From an uncultured Collinsella sp. (lineage in GTDB: Bacteria; Actinomycetota; Coriobacteriia; Coriobacteriales; Coriobacteriaceae): DNA of 7,115 bases. The stretch is taken from assembly GCA_958431945.1 (NCBI GenBank), contig CAUASQ010000086.1, positions 1 through 7,115 on the forward strand. Reading direction: 5' to 3'. Shown here piece after piece: positions 1 through 6,056 of this stretch. The notes under the pieces are model-generated. The model was not told where the DNA came from, did no database searches, and saw nothing but the letters and a program-made list of their open reading frames with translations. The first letter of the stretch is position 1. The number at the start of each line of letters is the position of its first letter. The translations under genes and the position numbers were made by a program.

Positions 1-2479
1 GGTCGGGCACGCGGCCCTTCAGCGAACGCAGGCGCTCGCTCGTCTGGGCCAGGCGCACCTTGGCATCGGCGAGCTTACCGGCGGCCTCGGAATCGTCACG
101 GCGAACGCGATCGAGCTCATCGTTGGCCTCGGCAATCTGGAGACCCAGGTCGCTTGCCTGTGCACGCGCCTCGTCACGCGAACGGGTGAGCTCGTCAACG
201 CGCGGGCGCGCAGCGCGAACGGCCTCGGAGGCCTGCTCGCGGCGCTTGGAGATGCGCACGCGCTCGACCTCGGCATTGTTGACGCTTTGCTCCAAGCGGC
301 CGATCTCGGAGAGCAGCGAGCGGCGCTCGCCCTCAAGACGGGCGATCTCACCGGCGGCATCGCCCTCGGCGGCACGTGCCTCCTCGACGGCGGCGTTGGC
401 CTCAACGACTTGGTCCGAAGCATGCTCAAAGATGGCAGCCAGATCGGGTTCCAGGCCCTCGAGCTCACGGATGCGGCGCTTGCGCTCCAAGGCACCCGAA
501 GCCTCGCCGGCATCGAGCCCCACGCGCACCAGACCACCACAGCTCACGCGGGCGCCATCGGGAGTCACGTAGGTCACACCGTCAACGACAGGGGCAGCCA
601 ACGCGGCAGCCAAGTCATCGACCACGTAATAGCCGCCGAGAAGGGCCTCGACAACCGGGCCATAACCGGAGCGCACGGACAGACGATCGACCAGACGCGT
701 ACCGGCAGCGCCACTGGCAGCAGCACCACCGCTCACGCCGCGCGCCACCAACAGCGCCTCGCCCGAAGCCTTCTTTTGGTCCAAAGCCGCACGACCGGCG
801 CGCTCAAGCGTAGCGGCATCATCAAACAAAAGAGCATCGATATCGCCGGCAAGTAGTTGCTCAACCAGGCCCTCAAGCTCACGAGGGGCGTCGAGCACGT
901 CGCCCAGACGGCCTGAGACATCATCGCCCAGTGCGCCCATCAGACGGCTCACCAGCGGCGAGCTGTCTGCCATGCGGGCATCAAGCTTCTTTTGGCTGGC
1001 AAGCTCCGAGCGCACCTCGGACAGCTTGTTGCGCGCCTCGCTCTCACGATTACGCAGGTCCTTGAGGGCAGCGCGTGCCGTCTCGGTGGCCTCACGCGCA
1101 TCGTTCTGGGCCTGACGAGCCGCCTCAAGGGCACTCTCAAGCTCCTCAGCACGGTCGCGACGGCTCTCGAGCGAGGCCGTGACCTCCTCGAGCTGTTCAT
1201 CGATCTGCTCCAGGCGCGAGGCGTACATGTTGTCCTCGACCTCGGCATTGCTCAGCGAGTCCTTCACCTTGGCGAGTTCGAGCGCCGCGTTATCGGCCGC
1301 ACGCTGCACATCGCGTTGCTCACGCGTAAGCTGCGAAATCTGATTGTCGAGCGCCACGCGCCGCTCGTGGAGCTGAGCGGCGGCAGGACCAGCGGCGTCA
1401 ACGTCCTCCTGGGCCTGCATGTGCGCGCCGGTCACTTCCTCAAGCTGTGCACGCGCGTCCTCGAGCTCCTCGACCACGCGACGACGCTGATGCTCGGAGC
1501 TCGAGATCTGGCCACGCATGTCGGACAGGCGCGACACCATGTTGTGGCCCTTTTCCTCGAGCAGGCGCATATCGGAGTTAATGCGGCCGACCACGTCTTG
1601 CATATGGCGGCGCTGCTCGCCCAGGTCGCCCACAAACAGGCCCTTTTCCTCGAGCATAACCTGGAGCTTCTCGAGCTCGCGCTCCTTTTCTCCCATGCGG
1701 TACTGCGCAAGCTCCAGCTCGGCGGCGCCTTCCTTGGAGCGGCTCTCCAAGTCGTTCCACTGCGACTGCAGCGAACGAAGCTCGTCGACGGCCAGCATCT
1801 GCGTAAGTTCGTTCGCGCGCGAGGACAGCTCTTTGTACTTGCGCGCGCGATCGACCTGACGCTCCAGCGGCCGCAGCTGACGGGCGATTTCCTTATTGAT
1901 GTCGCGGGCACGCGTCAGGTGCTCGTCCATCGATTTAATCTTTTTGAGCGCACGCTCCTTGCGGCGTTTGTGCTTGGAGATGCCGGCGGCCTCCTCGATG
2001 AGGGCACGGCGCTCCTCGGGGCGGCTCTGCAAAATGGCGTCGAGCTTGCCCTGGCTGATGATGGAATGCGTATCCTTACCCAGGCCCGAATCGTGCAGGA
2101 TGTCCTGAATGTCCATCAGGCGGCACGGACTCGAGTTGATGAGGTACTCGCTTTCGCCCGAGCGATACATACGACGGGTGATGGCGACCTCGTCAAAGTC
2201 GACGGGCAGCATATGGTCCGAGTTATCGAGCACCAGCGTGACCTCGGCGACACCCACCGGCTTGCGTGCCGACGAGCCCGAGAAGATGACGTCCTCCATG
2301 GCCTGGCCGCGCAGCTGCTTGGCGCTCTGCTCGCCCAGGACCCACAGAATCGAGTCAGAGATGTTCGATTTTCCCGAGCCGTTGGGACCGACGATGACGG
2401 TCAGGCCCGGCTCAAACGTCATATGGGCGCGGTCGGCAAACGACTTGAACCCTTTGAGCGTGAGGGACTTGAGATACAC
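1..2479 (-). CDS. smc: Chromosome partition protein SMC (partial, C-terminal part outside window)
   Basis: SMC is the ATPase core of the bacterial condensin that organises and segregates the nucleoid, normally with ScpA and ScpB. About 826 residues are visible and the frame runs open off the left edge. The start is a GTG at 2477-2479 (VYLKSLTLKGFKSFAD), preceded by GAGG four bases upstream and lying 10 nt after the rnc stop. The N-terminal ABC half-head shows Walker A GPNGSGKS at residues 31-38 and WVLGEQSAKQLRG at about 46-58. A long, charged, heptad-like coiled coil follows from about 165 to 505. The hinge spans about 510-660, beginning near GALGDD and ending at the glycine-rich stretch before ALERKRRIREL. 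The returning coiled coil then starts. Against a usual length near 1,180 residues, about 350 are missing, including the ABC signature motif and Walker B. The identification is very secure. Confidence 0.97.
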   Translation of the reverse strand, partial: MYLKSLTLKGFKSFADRAHMTFEPGLTVIVGPNGSGKSNISDSILWVLGEQSAKQLRGQAMEDVIFSGSSARKPVGVAEVTLVLDNSDHMLPVDFDEVAITRRMYRSGESEYLINSSPCRLMDIQDILHDSGLGKDTHSIISQGKLDAILQSRPEERRALIEEAAGISKHKRRKERALKKIKSMDEHLTRARDINKEIARQLRPLERQVDRARKYKELSSRANELTQMLAVDELRSLQSQWNDLESRSKEGAAELELAQYRMGEKERELEKLQVMLEEKGLFVGDLGEQRRHMQDVVGRINSDMRLLEEKGHNMVSRLSDMRGQISSSEHQRRRVVEELEDARAQLEEVTGAHMQAQEDVDAAGPAAAQLHERRVALDNQISQLTREQRDVQRAADNAALELAKVKDSLSNAEVEDNMYASRLEQIDEQLEEVTASLESRRDRAEELESALEAARQAQNDAREATETARAALKDLRNRESEARNKLSEVRSELASQKKLDARMADSSPLVSRLMGALGDDVSGRLGDVLDAPRELEGLVEQLLAGDIDALLFDDAATLERAGRAALDQKKASGEALLVARGVSGGAAASGAAGTRLVDRLSVRSGYGPVVEALLGGYYVVDDLAAALAAPVVDGVTYVTPDGARVSCGGLVRVGLDAGEASGALERKRRIRELEGLEPDLAAIFEHASDQVVEANAAVEEARAAEGDAAGEIARLEGERRSLLSEIGRLEQSVNNAEVERVRISKRREQASEAVRAARPRVDELTRSRDEARAQASDLGLQIAEANDELDRVRRDDSEAAGKLADAKVRLAQTSERLRSLKGRVPD

Positions 2480-2489
2480 GGTTCCTCGC

Positions 2490-3215
2490 TTAAACAGGCT
2501 TCTTGTTGAGAATCACGCCGTTGGTGGTGTAGCCCATGCGGTCAAGTGCCTCGAGTGCAGCGGCTCCCTCGGCTTCCTTCTTTGAGGAGCCGGAGCCGCG
2601 ACCCTGGCGAATACCATCGATCAACACCACGGCGGTAAAGGTGGGCGCATGCGCCGGGCCCTCGGAGCCAACGAGCTTATACGCCGGGGGTTCGTGACCG
2701 TCGGCTTGCACGCACTCCTGCAAGAACGATTTGGGGTTCGCGGGGTGCTCGGCACGCTCGGATGCCAAATGAGGCTTAAGCGTACGGTGGATAAACTCCG
2801 CTGCGGCATCCCAGCCGGCGTCCAGGTACAGCGCGCCCACGAGCGACTCGTAGACGTTCTCGAGCGCCGAATGCAGGCCGCGCGCACCGGTACCGGTCTC
2901 GGAGGCACCAAAGATGATGATGTCGTCGATGCCCAACTCGTGAGAAACCTCGGACAGCGTGGCGCCCGAGACAAGCGACACCTTCAGGCGCGTGAGCTTG
3001 CCCTCGTCAAACTCCGGATAGGACTCAAAGAGCGAACGGGCGACGACGGCGCCCAAAATGGAATCGCCCAAGAACTCAAGGCGCTCATAGCTGGCAGAAA
3101 CCGGCTGGCCCTCGACTGCCGAGGGATGCGTAAGCGCCGCGCGCAGCAGCACCTTATTATTGAACTCGTGGCCCAGGATTTCCTGGGCACGCGTAAGTCG
3201 TTCAGACAAAGCCAA
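2490..3215 (-). CDS. rnc: Ribonuclease III
   Basis: RNase III is a cytoplasmic endonuclease that cuts double-stranded RNA, processing rRNA precursors and structured mRNAs. The 241-residue product has the usual two-part layout. The catalytic RNase III domain (about 5-150) carries the signature ERLEFLGDS at 44-52. A double-stranded-RNA-binding domain follows at about 160-230 (NPKSFLQE through GSGSSKKEAEGAAALEAL). Aligned without gaps to my recollection of the E. coli enzyme (offset 6), E44, E47, D51 and E123 match the active-site acidic residues. The position of E. coli D114 is N120 (LENVYESLVGALY). The start is TTG at 3213-3215, only 3 nt after the acpP stop, chosen because GGGAGG sits 8 nt upstream. 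Another TTG two codons downstream is less well spaced. The tight spacing suggests co-transcription and coupling with acpP. Confidence 0.97.
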   Translation of the reverse strand: MALSERLTRAQEILGHEFNNKVLLRAALTHPSAVEGQPVSASYERLEFLGDSILGAVVARSLFESYPEFDEGKLTRLKVSLVSGATLSEVSHELGIDDIIIFGASETGTGARGLHSALENVYESLVGALYLDAGWDAAAEFIHRTLKPHLASERAEHPANPKSFLQECVQADGHEPPAYKLVGSEGPAHAPTFTAVVLIDGIRQGRGSGSSKKEAEGAAALEALDRMGYTTNGVILNKKPV

Positions 3216-3218
3216 GAC

Positions 3219-3461
3219 CTAGGCCTCCCTGGCGTTTTCGATCGCGTCGACGGCGTCGGCGACAGAGTTGAGCGAGAGCAGAGTCTCGTCATCGATCTCG
3301 AGGTTGAACTCGTCCTCGATAGCCGTAACCAGCTGCAGGCGCTCGAGCGAGTTGGCATCGAGATCGTCAAAGGTGGTCTCATCGCTAATTTCGGCAACAT
3401 CGACGCCCAGAACGTCAGCAGCGACCTCGGCGATCTTGTCGAAGATTTCGGAGCGGTCCAT
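3219..3461 (-). CDS. acpP: Acyl carrier protein
   Basis: ACP is the small acidic cytoplasmic carrier that holds growing fatty-acyl chains on a 4'-phosphopantetheine arm and hands acyl groups to PlsX for phospholipid synthesis. The product has 80 residues, the usual size, and is strongly acidic. The predicted attachment residue is Ser38 in DLDANSLERLQLV, followed by the recognition helix and the AIEDEFNLEIDDE segment typical of type II ACPs. The canonical G-x-D-S-L core reads D-A-N-S-L here, so the residue before the serine is Asn and the usual Gly three before it is Asp. The start is ATG at 3459-3461 with AGAGG seven bases upstream. An in-frame ATG at 3476 lies upstream of that ribosome-binding site and is rejected. 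The gene follows plsX after a 124-nt gap holding a palindrome and a -10-like site, and its 3' end carries the rnc ribosome-binding site. Confidence 0.95.
   Translation of the reverse strand: MDRSEIFDKIAEVAADVLGVDVAEISDETTFDDLDANSLERLQLVTAIEDEFNLEIDDETLLSLNSVADAVDAIENAREA
3224..3229 (-). promoter_or_regulatory. Ribosome-binding site supporting the TTG start of rnc
   Basis: The minus strand reads GGGAGG, made by the last Arg and Glu codons of acpP, 8 nt before TTG 3213-3215. No ATG or GTG lies at a suitable distance, which supports the TTG start. Confidence 0.8.
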
Positions 3462-3497
3462 AGCGCTTCCTCTCATAGTGCATGAATACCAAAAGAA

Positions 3498-3519
3498 TGG
3501 TACCGCCCGGGCGGTACCA
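3498..3519. repeat. 22-bp perfect palindrome in the plsX-acpP gap
   Basis: The half-site TGGTACCGCCC is followed immediately by its exact reverse complement, with no mismatch. As DNA it resembles a symmetric protein-binding site. As RNA it can fold into a 9-bp GC-rich stem with a CCGG loop, followed by AUUCUUUU in the acpP direction. It lies 36 nt upstream of the acpP ATG. A third copy of the outer arm (TACCA at 3487-3491) could pair with TGGTA at 3498-3502 instead. Whether it is an operator, an attenuator or a 5' stabilising hairpin cannot be told from sequence. Confidence 0.65.
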
Positions 3520-3532
3520 AGACACGGTTCTG

Positions 3533-3538
3533 ATTCTA
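3533..3538 (-). promoter_or_regulatory. Possible -10 element of an internal acpP promoter
   Basis: The minus strand reads TAGAAT, one change from TATAAT, in the 124-nt plsX-acpP gap. Transcription would start near 3526, just upstream of the 22-bp palindrome. No good -35 hexamer is seen 16-18 nt upstream, so the call is weak. Confidence 0.3.
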
Positions 3539-3585
3539 CCCCACGAAGCAGGCCGCGAGGCACATAACAGCGCTCTAACTCGCTC

Positions 3586-4605
3586 TTACAAAACGATGCC
3601 GTCCATGGAGTTGGCGACGTTCTCGACCAGCCCCGCGCGCACGGCTTCGGCCGCCGCAAGCGTACCGTTTTTAACAGCCTCGACCGAGGTGGCGCCATGG
3701 CCGATCAGGACCACGCCACGCAGGCCCAAAAGAATCGCGCCGCCCTTGGCATCACCAGAGAGCTTGGCCTTAATCTCGCGCATCTGCTTTTTGATGAGCA
3801 GCGCGGCGATCTTGGTGCCGAGCGAGGCCATAAAGGCACCCTTGAGTTCCTGCAGCAAAAACTTGGCAGCGCCCTCGGTGGCCTTGAGCGCAATATTGCC
3901 CGACATGCCATCGGCAACGACGACATCGAAATTGCCCGAGGTGAGGTCGGTGCCTTCGCAGTTGCCCACAAAGCCGGGAACGGCGGCTTTCATGACCGGG
4001 AAGCAGGCCTTGGTAAAGTTGGAACCCTTCTCGTCCTCGGTGCCATTGGCAAGCAGGCCCACGCGGGGATGCTCGATGCCCAAGACGACGCGGGCATAGG
4101 CGCTACCCATCTGGGCAAAACGCACCATGTCATCGACCTCGACATCGGGGTTGGCGCCCATATCGCACAGCACCGTCAGACCGCCGGCGCGATTGGGCAG
4201 CGCATTGGTCAGACAGGGACGCACCGGCTGCTTCTTGCCTTCGGCCATATATCTAAACGGCGTCACATAGGCGGTGGCGGCAGCGGTCATGGCACCGGTC
4301 GAGCCGGCGGAGAAGAACGCGTCCGCGTTGCCCTTTTTGATGGCGCGGCAGGCAAGCACGATCGACGATTTACGCTTGGTCATCACGGCGCGAATGGGAT
4401 CGTCATCCATGGCGATAACGTCGGGTGCCTCAAGAGCCTCAACACGTGCATGGGAAGCAGCAAAGGGATTGACGATTTCAGCGGGGCCAGCTGCCAAGAC
4501 CTCGATATCGGGATCGGCGGCAAGCGCAGCCTCGATACCATCGAGAACAACCTGAGGTTTCTCGTCTCCGCCCACAACGTCTACACAAACGCGAACGTTA
4601 CTCAT
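3586..4605 (-). CDS. plsX: Phosphate acyltransferase PlsX
   Basis: PlsX converts acyl-ACP plus phosphate to acyl-phosphate, the donor used by PlsY to acylate glycerol-3-phosphate at the start of phospholipid synthesis. It is a peripheral membrane enzyme. The 339-residue product has the expected family length and motifs: VDVVGGD near the N-terminus (8-14), SAGSTGA (99-105), DMGAN (148-152), LLANGTEDEKGS (184-195), GNCEGTDL (214-221), VVADGMSGNIALK (about 229-241) and GGAILLGLRGVVLIGHG (about 288-304). The start is taken as ATG 4603-4605 because AAGGAG (4613-4618) lies 7 nt upstream. The ATG two codons earlier is only 1 nt from it. The gene lies downstream of rpmF, a widely conserved pairing, with a possible attenuator between them, and upstream of acpP, whose acylated product is its substrate. 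Confidence 0.97.
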   Translation of the reverse strand: MSNVRVCVDVVGGDEKPQVVLDGIEAALAADPDIEVLAAGPAEIVNPFAASHARVEALEAPDVIAMDDDPIRAVMTKRKSSIVLACRAIKKGNADAFFSAGSTGAMTAAATAYVTPFRYMAEGKKQPVRPCLTNALPNRAGGLTVLCDMGANPDVEVDDMVRFAQMGSAYARVVLGIEHPRVGLLANGTEDEKGSNFTKACFPVMKAAVPGFVGNCEGTDLTSGNFDVVVADGMSGNIALKATEGAAKFLLQELKGAFMASLGTKIAALLIKKQMREIKAKLSGDAKGGAILLGLRGVVLIGHGATSVEAVKNGTLAAAEAVRAGLVENVANSMDGIVL

Positions 4606-4612
4606 ATACATG

Positions 4613-4618
4613 CTCCTT
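4613..4618 (-). promoter_or_regulatory. Ribosome-binding site deciding the plsX start
   Basis: The minus strand reads AAGGAG, 7 nt before ATG 4603-4605 and only 1 nt before the in-frame ATG 4609-4611. This favours the downstream codon as the start. Confidence 0.8.
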
Positions 4619-4622
4619 ATAC

Positions 4623-4652
4623 AAAAATGGCCGACTCATTGAGCCGGCCATT
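4623..4652 (-). terminator. Hairpin with short U-run between rpmF and plsX (possible attenuator)
   Basis: In the rpmF-plsX intergenic gap (87 nt) the transcript can form an 8-bp stem from AATGGCCG and CGGCCATT (4645-4652 with 4626-4633). One mismatch, three more pairs and a 3-nt loop complete it. The stem is followed by five U residues (complement of 4623-4627, partly in the stem). It ends about 5 nt before the plsX ribosome-binding site. The U-run is short, so partial termination or mRNA processing is more plausible than a full stop. The function is inferred, not shown. Confidence 0.5.
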
Positions 4653-4655
4653 GTG

Positions 4656-4669
4656 GTTCCATTTGGAAC
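4656..4669. repeat. Small dyad GTTCC-N4-GGAAC before plsX
   Basis: A 5-bp inverted repeat with a 4-nt centre lies just upstream, in the transcribed sense, of the putative attenuator hairpin. It could be a minor hairpin or a weak operator. It is short enough to be chance. Confidence 0.3.
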
Positions 4670-4692
4670 GGCATCGCATCCAGAGTATACCG

Positions 4693-4872
4693 TTACTCGG
4701 TAACGATAACCTCGCGGTCCTTGTAGAAACCGCAGCTGGGGCACACGTGGTGCGGAAGCTTGACAGCGCCGCAACGGGGGCACGTGGACTGAGCCGCAGC
4801 CGAGATCTTCATGTTGGCGGAACGACGGGTGTGAGTGCGGATACGACCCTGCTTTTGTTTAGGTACGGGCAT
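4693..4872 (-). CDS. rpmF: 50S ribosomal protein L32
   Basis: L32 is a small basic protein of the large ribosomal subunit. The 59-residue frame begins MPVPKQKQGRIRTHTRRSAN, the characteristic L32 N-terminus. It has a zinc-ribbon with cysteine pairs C31-x2-C34 and C44-x2-C47 (CPRC, CPSC), and ends REVIVTE before TAA. Four cysteines indicate the zinc-binding form. The start ATG at 4870-4872 has AAGGAAGG five bases upstream, a strong ribosome-binding site fitting a highly expressed protein. It lies 64 nt downstream of the YceD-family gene and 87 nt upstream of plsX. The yceD-rpmF-plsX arrangement is conserved across distant bacteria. I saw no strong promoter in the 64-nt gap before it, so read-through from upstream is likely. 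Confidence 0.97.
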   Translation of the reverse strand: MPVPKQKQGRIRTHTRRSANMKISAAAQSTCPRCGAVKLPHHVCPSCGFYKDREVIVTE

Positions 4873-4936
4873 AGTGACCTTCCTTATGAACTATCCAGTG
4901 TGGCGATTACGCGCAAGTAGCGATACTACCACAGTT

Positions 4937-5491
4937 TTACTCATCAAGCTTGAGATTCTTCAATGCTGCAAATGGATTTTCCGTGGCAGCGGCCCATTCT
5001 GCCTCTGCCTGGGCGGCGCAATCGCATTGCTCGACGTTGAGATTGCAACCGCATGTGGGGCACAGACCACGGCAATCGGGCTTGCAGAGCACCACAAACG
5101 GCGTGTCCATAACGACCGCGTCATTGATGGGCTCACCCAGATCGACGATGCAGTCCTCACCCAGAAGCTCGTAGCCGTCCTCGTAGGCCTCGGGATCCTC
5201 GGGCTCCTCAAAGAGGTAGAACTCCTCGATCTCGCCGGCGATATCAAACGAGGCGGGCTCCAGGCAACGGTCGCACTCGCCGGTGGCGTACGCGCGGACC
5301 ATGCCCGTGAGCAAGACACCGGTACCTGCATTGGTAAAGACAACGTCGTAGTCGATGCCGTCCTGAAGCTGGTACTCCTTCTCGCCCACCGTGTAGGTGG
5401 CGACATCGACCTTACCGGTCAGCGGATACGAATCTCCGGGAAACTCGAGCTGCTCGGAAAGATCGACGGTAACGCTCGGGAACTCAGCCAT
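4937..5491 (-). CDS. YceD family protein (DUF177)
   Basis: This 184-residue protein belongs to the YceD/DUF177 family, usually encoded just upstream of rpmF and linked in the literature to 23S rRNA accumulation. Its biochemical role is not settled. Diagnostic features are the CDRCLEP motif (C73, C76) in the middle, an acidic stretch FEEPEDPEAYEDGYE at about 94-108, and a C-terminal cysteine cluster C136-x3-C140-x3-C144-x2-C147 followed by NLNVEQCDC. This cluster probably binds metal. The end, NPFAALKNLKLDE, fits the family's terminal Leu-rich helix. The start ATG at 5489-5491 overlaps the stop of the preceding gene by one base (TAATG). No clear Shine-Dalgarno is visible before it, so translation is probably coupled to the SepIVA-like gene. 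An in-frame GTG two codons upstream is an alternative start. Confidence 0.9.
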   Translation of the reverse strand: MAEFPSVTVDLSEQLEFPGDSYPLTGKVDVATYTVGEKEYQLQDGIDYDVVFTNAGTGVLLTGMVRAYATGECDRCLEPASFDIAGEIEEFYLFEEPEDPEAYEDGYELLGEDCIVDLGEPINDAVVMDTPFVVLCKPDCRGLCPTCGCNLNVEQCDCAAQAEAEWAAATENPFAALKNLKLDE

Positions 5492-5988
5492 TACCACTGA
5501 CCATTCTGTTGGGCGGCACCCTCGTTGAGCTGCTGACGGCAACGGGTAACGGTGCCGGTCAGGCTCTTGAGGTTCTCCTCCAGGTGCGTAAAGACCTGCT
5601 CTGCGTAGTCCTCGGCAGCATAACGCGTCTCGCGCTCGTACTGCTGGGCACGATCGCGGATGTCGTCGGCCTGCTGCTGCGCAAGGCGGACGATCTCCTG
5701 CTCCCCGGCAATGGTGAGGGCCTGCTGCTGAGCGTCAGCGATGATGGAATCGGCCTGGGCGGCGGCGGAAGCCATAAGCTCCTCGCGCTCCTTAAGGATA
5801 CGGCGGGACTTCTGCCACTCCTCGGGATAGCTCATGCGGATCTCGTCGAGGATGTTGAAGAACACGTCGGCGTCGATGACCTTGAACTGAGCGTTCTTGC
5901 CGAAAGGCGGCTTGGCTTCCTCGATCAGCCCTTCGAGCTCATCGACCAAGCTGACGATCCTATCGCCAGGAAAATTCTCGCCCGGCAT
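5491..5988 (-). CDS. SepIVA/DivIVA-like coiled-coil protein
   Basis: This 165-residue cytoplasmic protein looks like the DivIVA-domain septation factor SepIVA of mycobacteria, an envelope-growth and division protein. The N-terminal segment, about 8-65 (VDELEGLIEEAKPPFGK, then DADVFFNILDEIRMSYPEEW, then an RRILKEREEL helix), follows my recollection of mycobacterial SepIVA closely. The C-terminal YAEQVFTHLEENLKSL plus TVTRCRQQL also matches. Between them, about 70-130 is an Ala/Gln/Glu-rich coiled coil with repeating A-x-x-Q-A-D-x-I units. It is shorter than the roughly 245-residue mycobacterial protein, mainly in this central coil. There is no signal peptide or membrane segment. The start ATG 5986-5988 is chosen because AAGGAG lies 5 nt upstream; ATGs at 6003 and 6012 precede that site. 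The downstream YceD gene is the same neighbour as in mycobacteria. Generic annotation as an ATPase or ATP-synthase-b-like protein would reflect only the coil. Confidence 0.75.
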   Translation of the reverse strand: MPGENFPGDRIVSLVDELEGLIEEAKPPFGKNAQFKVIDADVFFNILDEIRMSYPEEWQKSRRILKEREELMASAAAQADSIIADAQQQALTIAGEQEIVRLAQQQADDIRDRAQQYERETRYAAEDYAEQVFTHLEENLKSLTGTVTRCRQQLNEGAAQQNGQW

Positions 5989-6056
5989 CCGGTCTCCTTT
6001 CATAGGTAACATATCATCGTGCTAGTTTACCACATGCCACCAGGCAATAAGAAACG
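5989..6056 (-). other. 68-nt gap between coaD and the SepIVA-like gene
   Basis: This AT-richer gap holds the SepIVA-like ribosome-binding site and a TTGCCT with a TAGCAC 17 nt further on (minus strand), which is only a poor promoter match. A TGCC/GGCA mini-hairpin is too short to be a terminator. A promoter here is possible but not supported. Confidence 0.3.
5994..5999 (-). promoter_or_regulatory. Ribosome-binding site deciding the SepIVA-like start
   Basis: On the minus strand this reads AAGGAG, five bases before ATG 5986-5988. Two further in-frame ATGs (6003, 6012) lie upstream of it and so are unlikely starts. Confidence 0.8.

Noticed and set aside
992..2509. Open frame of 505 codons on the plus strand, opposite smc and the end of rnc.
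   Set aside because: Over smc it is in the register where each codon is the exact complement of an smc codon. It stays open because TTA, CTA and TCA are rare in smc. It has no family-like sequence, and smc is unmistakable on the other strand.
2649..3485. Open frame of 278 codons on the plus strand, opposite rnc and acpP.
   Set aside because: Over rnc it lies in the exact complementary register, so it is explained by codon choice in rnc; nothing in the translation suggests a domain.
3498..3519. Resemblance of GGTACCGC to the T-box core (GGTGGTACCGCG).
   Set aside because: The match is part of a self-contained palindrome. Only about 66 nt separate it from the plsX stop, too little for the T-box Stem I, and acpP is not a usual T-box target.
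4691..4705. CGTTAC-TCG-GTAACG inverted repeat at the rpmF stop codon.
   Set aside because: It has six base pairs, lies within the coding end of rpmF and has no U-run after it. It is too weak to call a terminator.
3697..4920. Open frame of 407 codons on the plus strand, opposite plsX and rpmF.
   Set aside because: Over plsX it uses the same complementary register, with no recognisable protein. It also crosses the hairpin in the rpmF-plsX gap and the rpmF gene.
4873..4936. TTGCGC and GATAGT (minus strand) as a promoter for rpmF.
   Set aside because: The spacing is only 15 nt and both hexamers are poor matches. Read-through from the YceD gene is the simpler explanation.
5491..6012. Longer starts for the SepIVA-like gene at ATG 6012 or 6003.
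   Set aside because: Both lie upstream of the clear AAGGAG at 5994-5999, which is correctly spaced only for ATG 5988.
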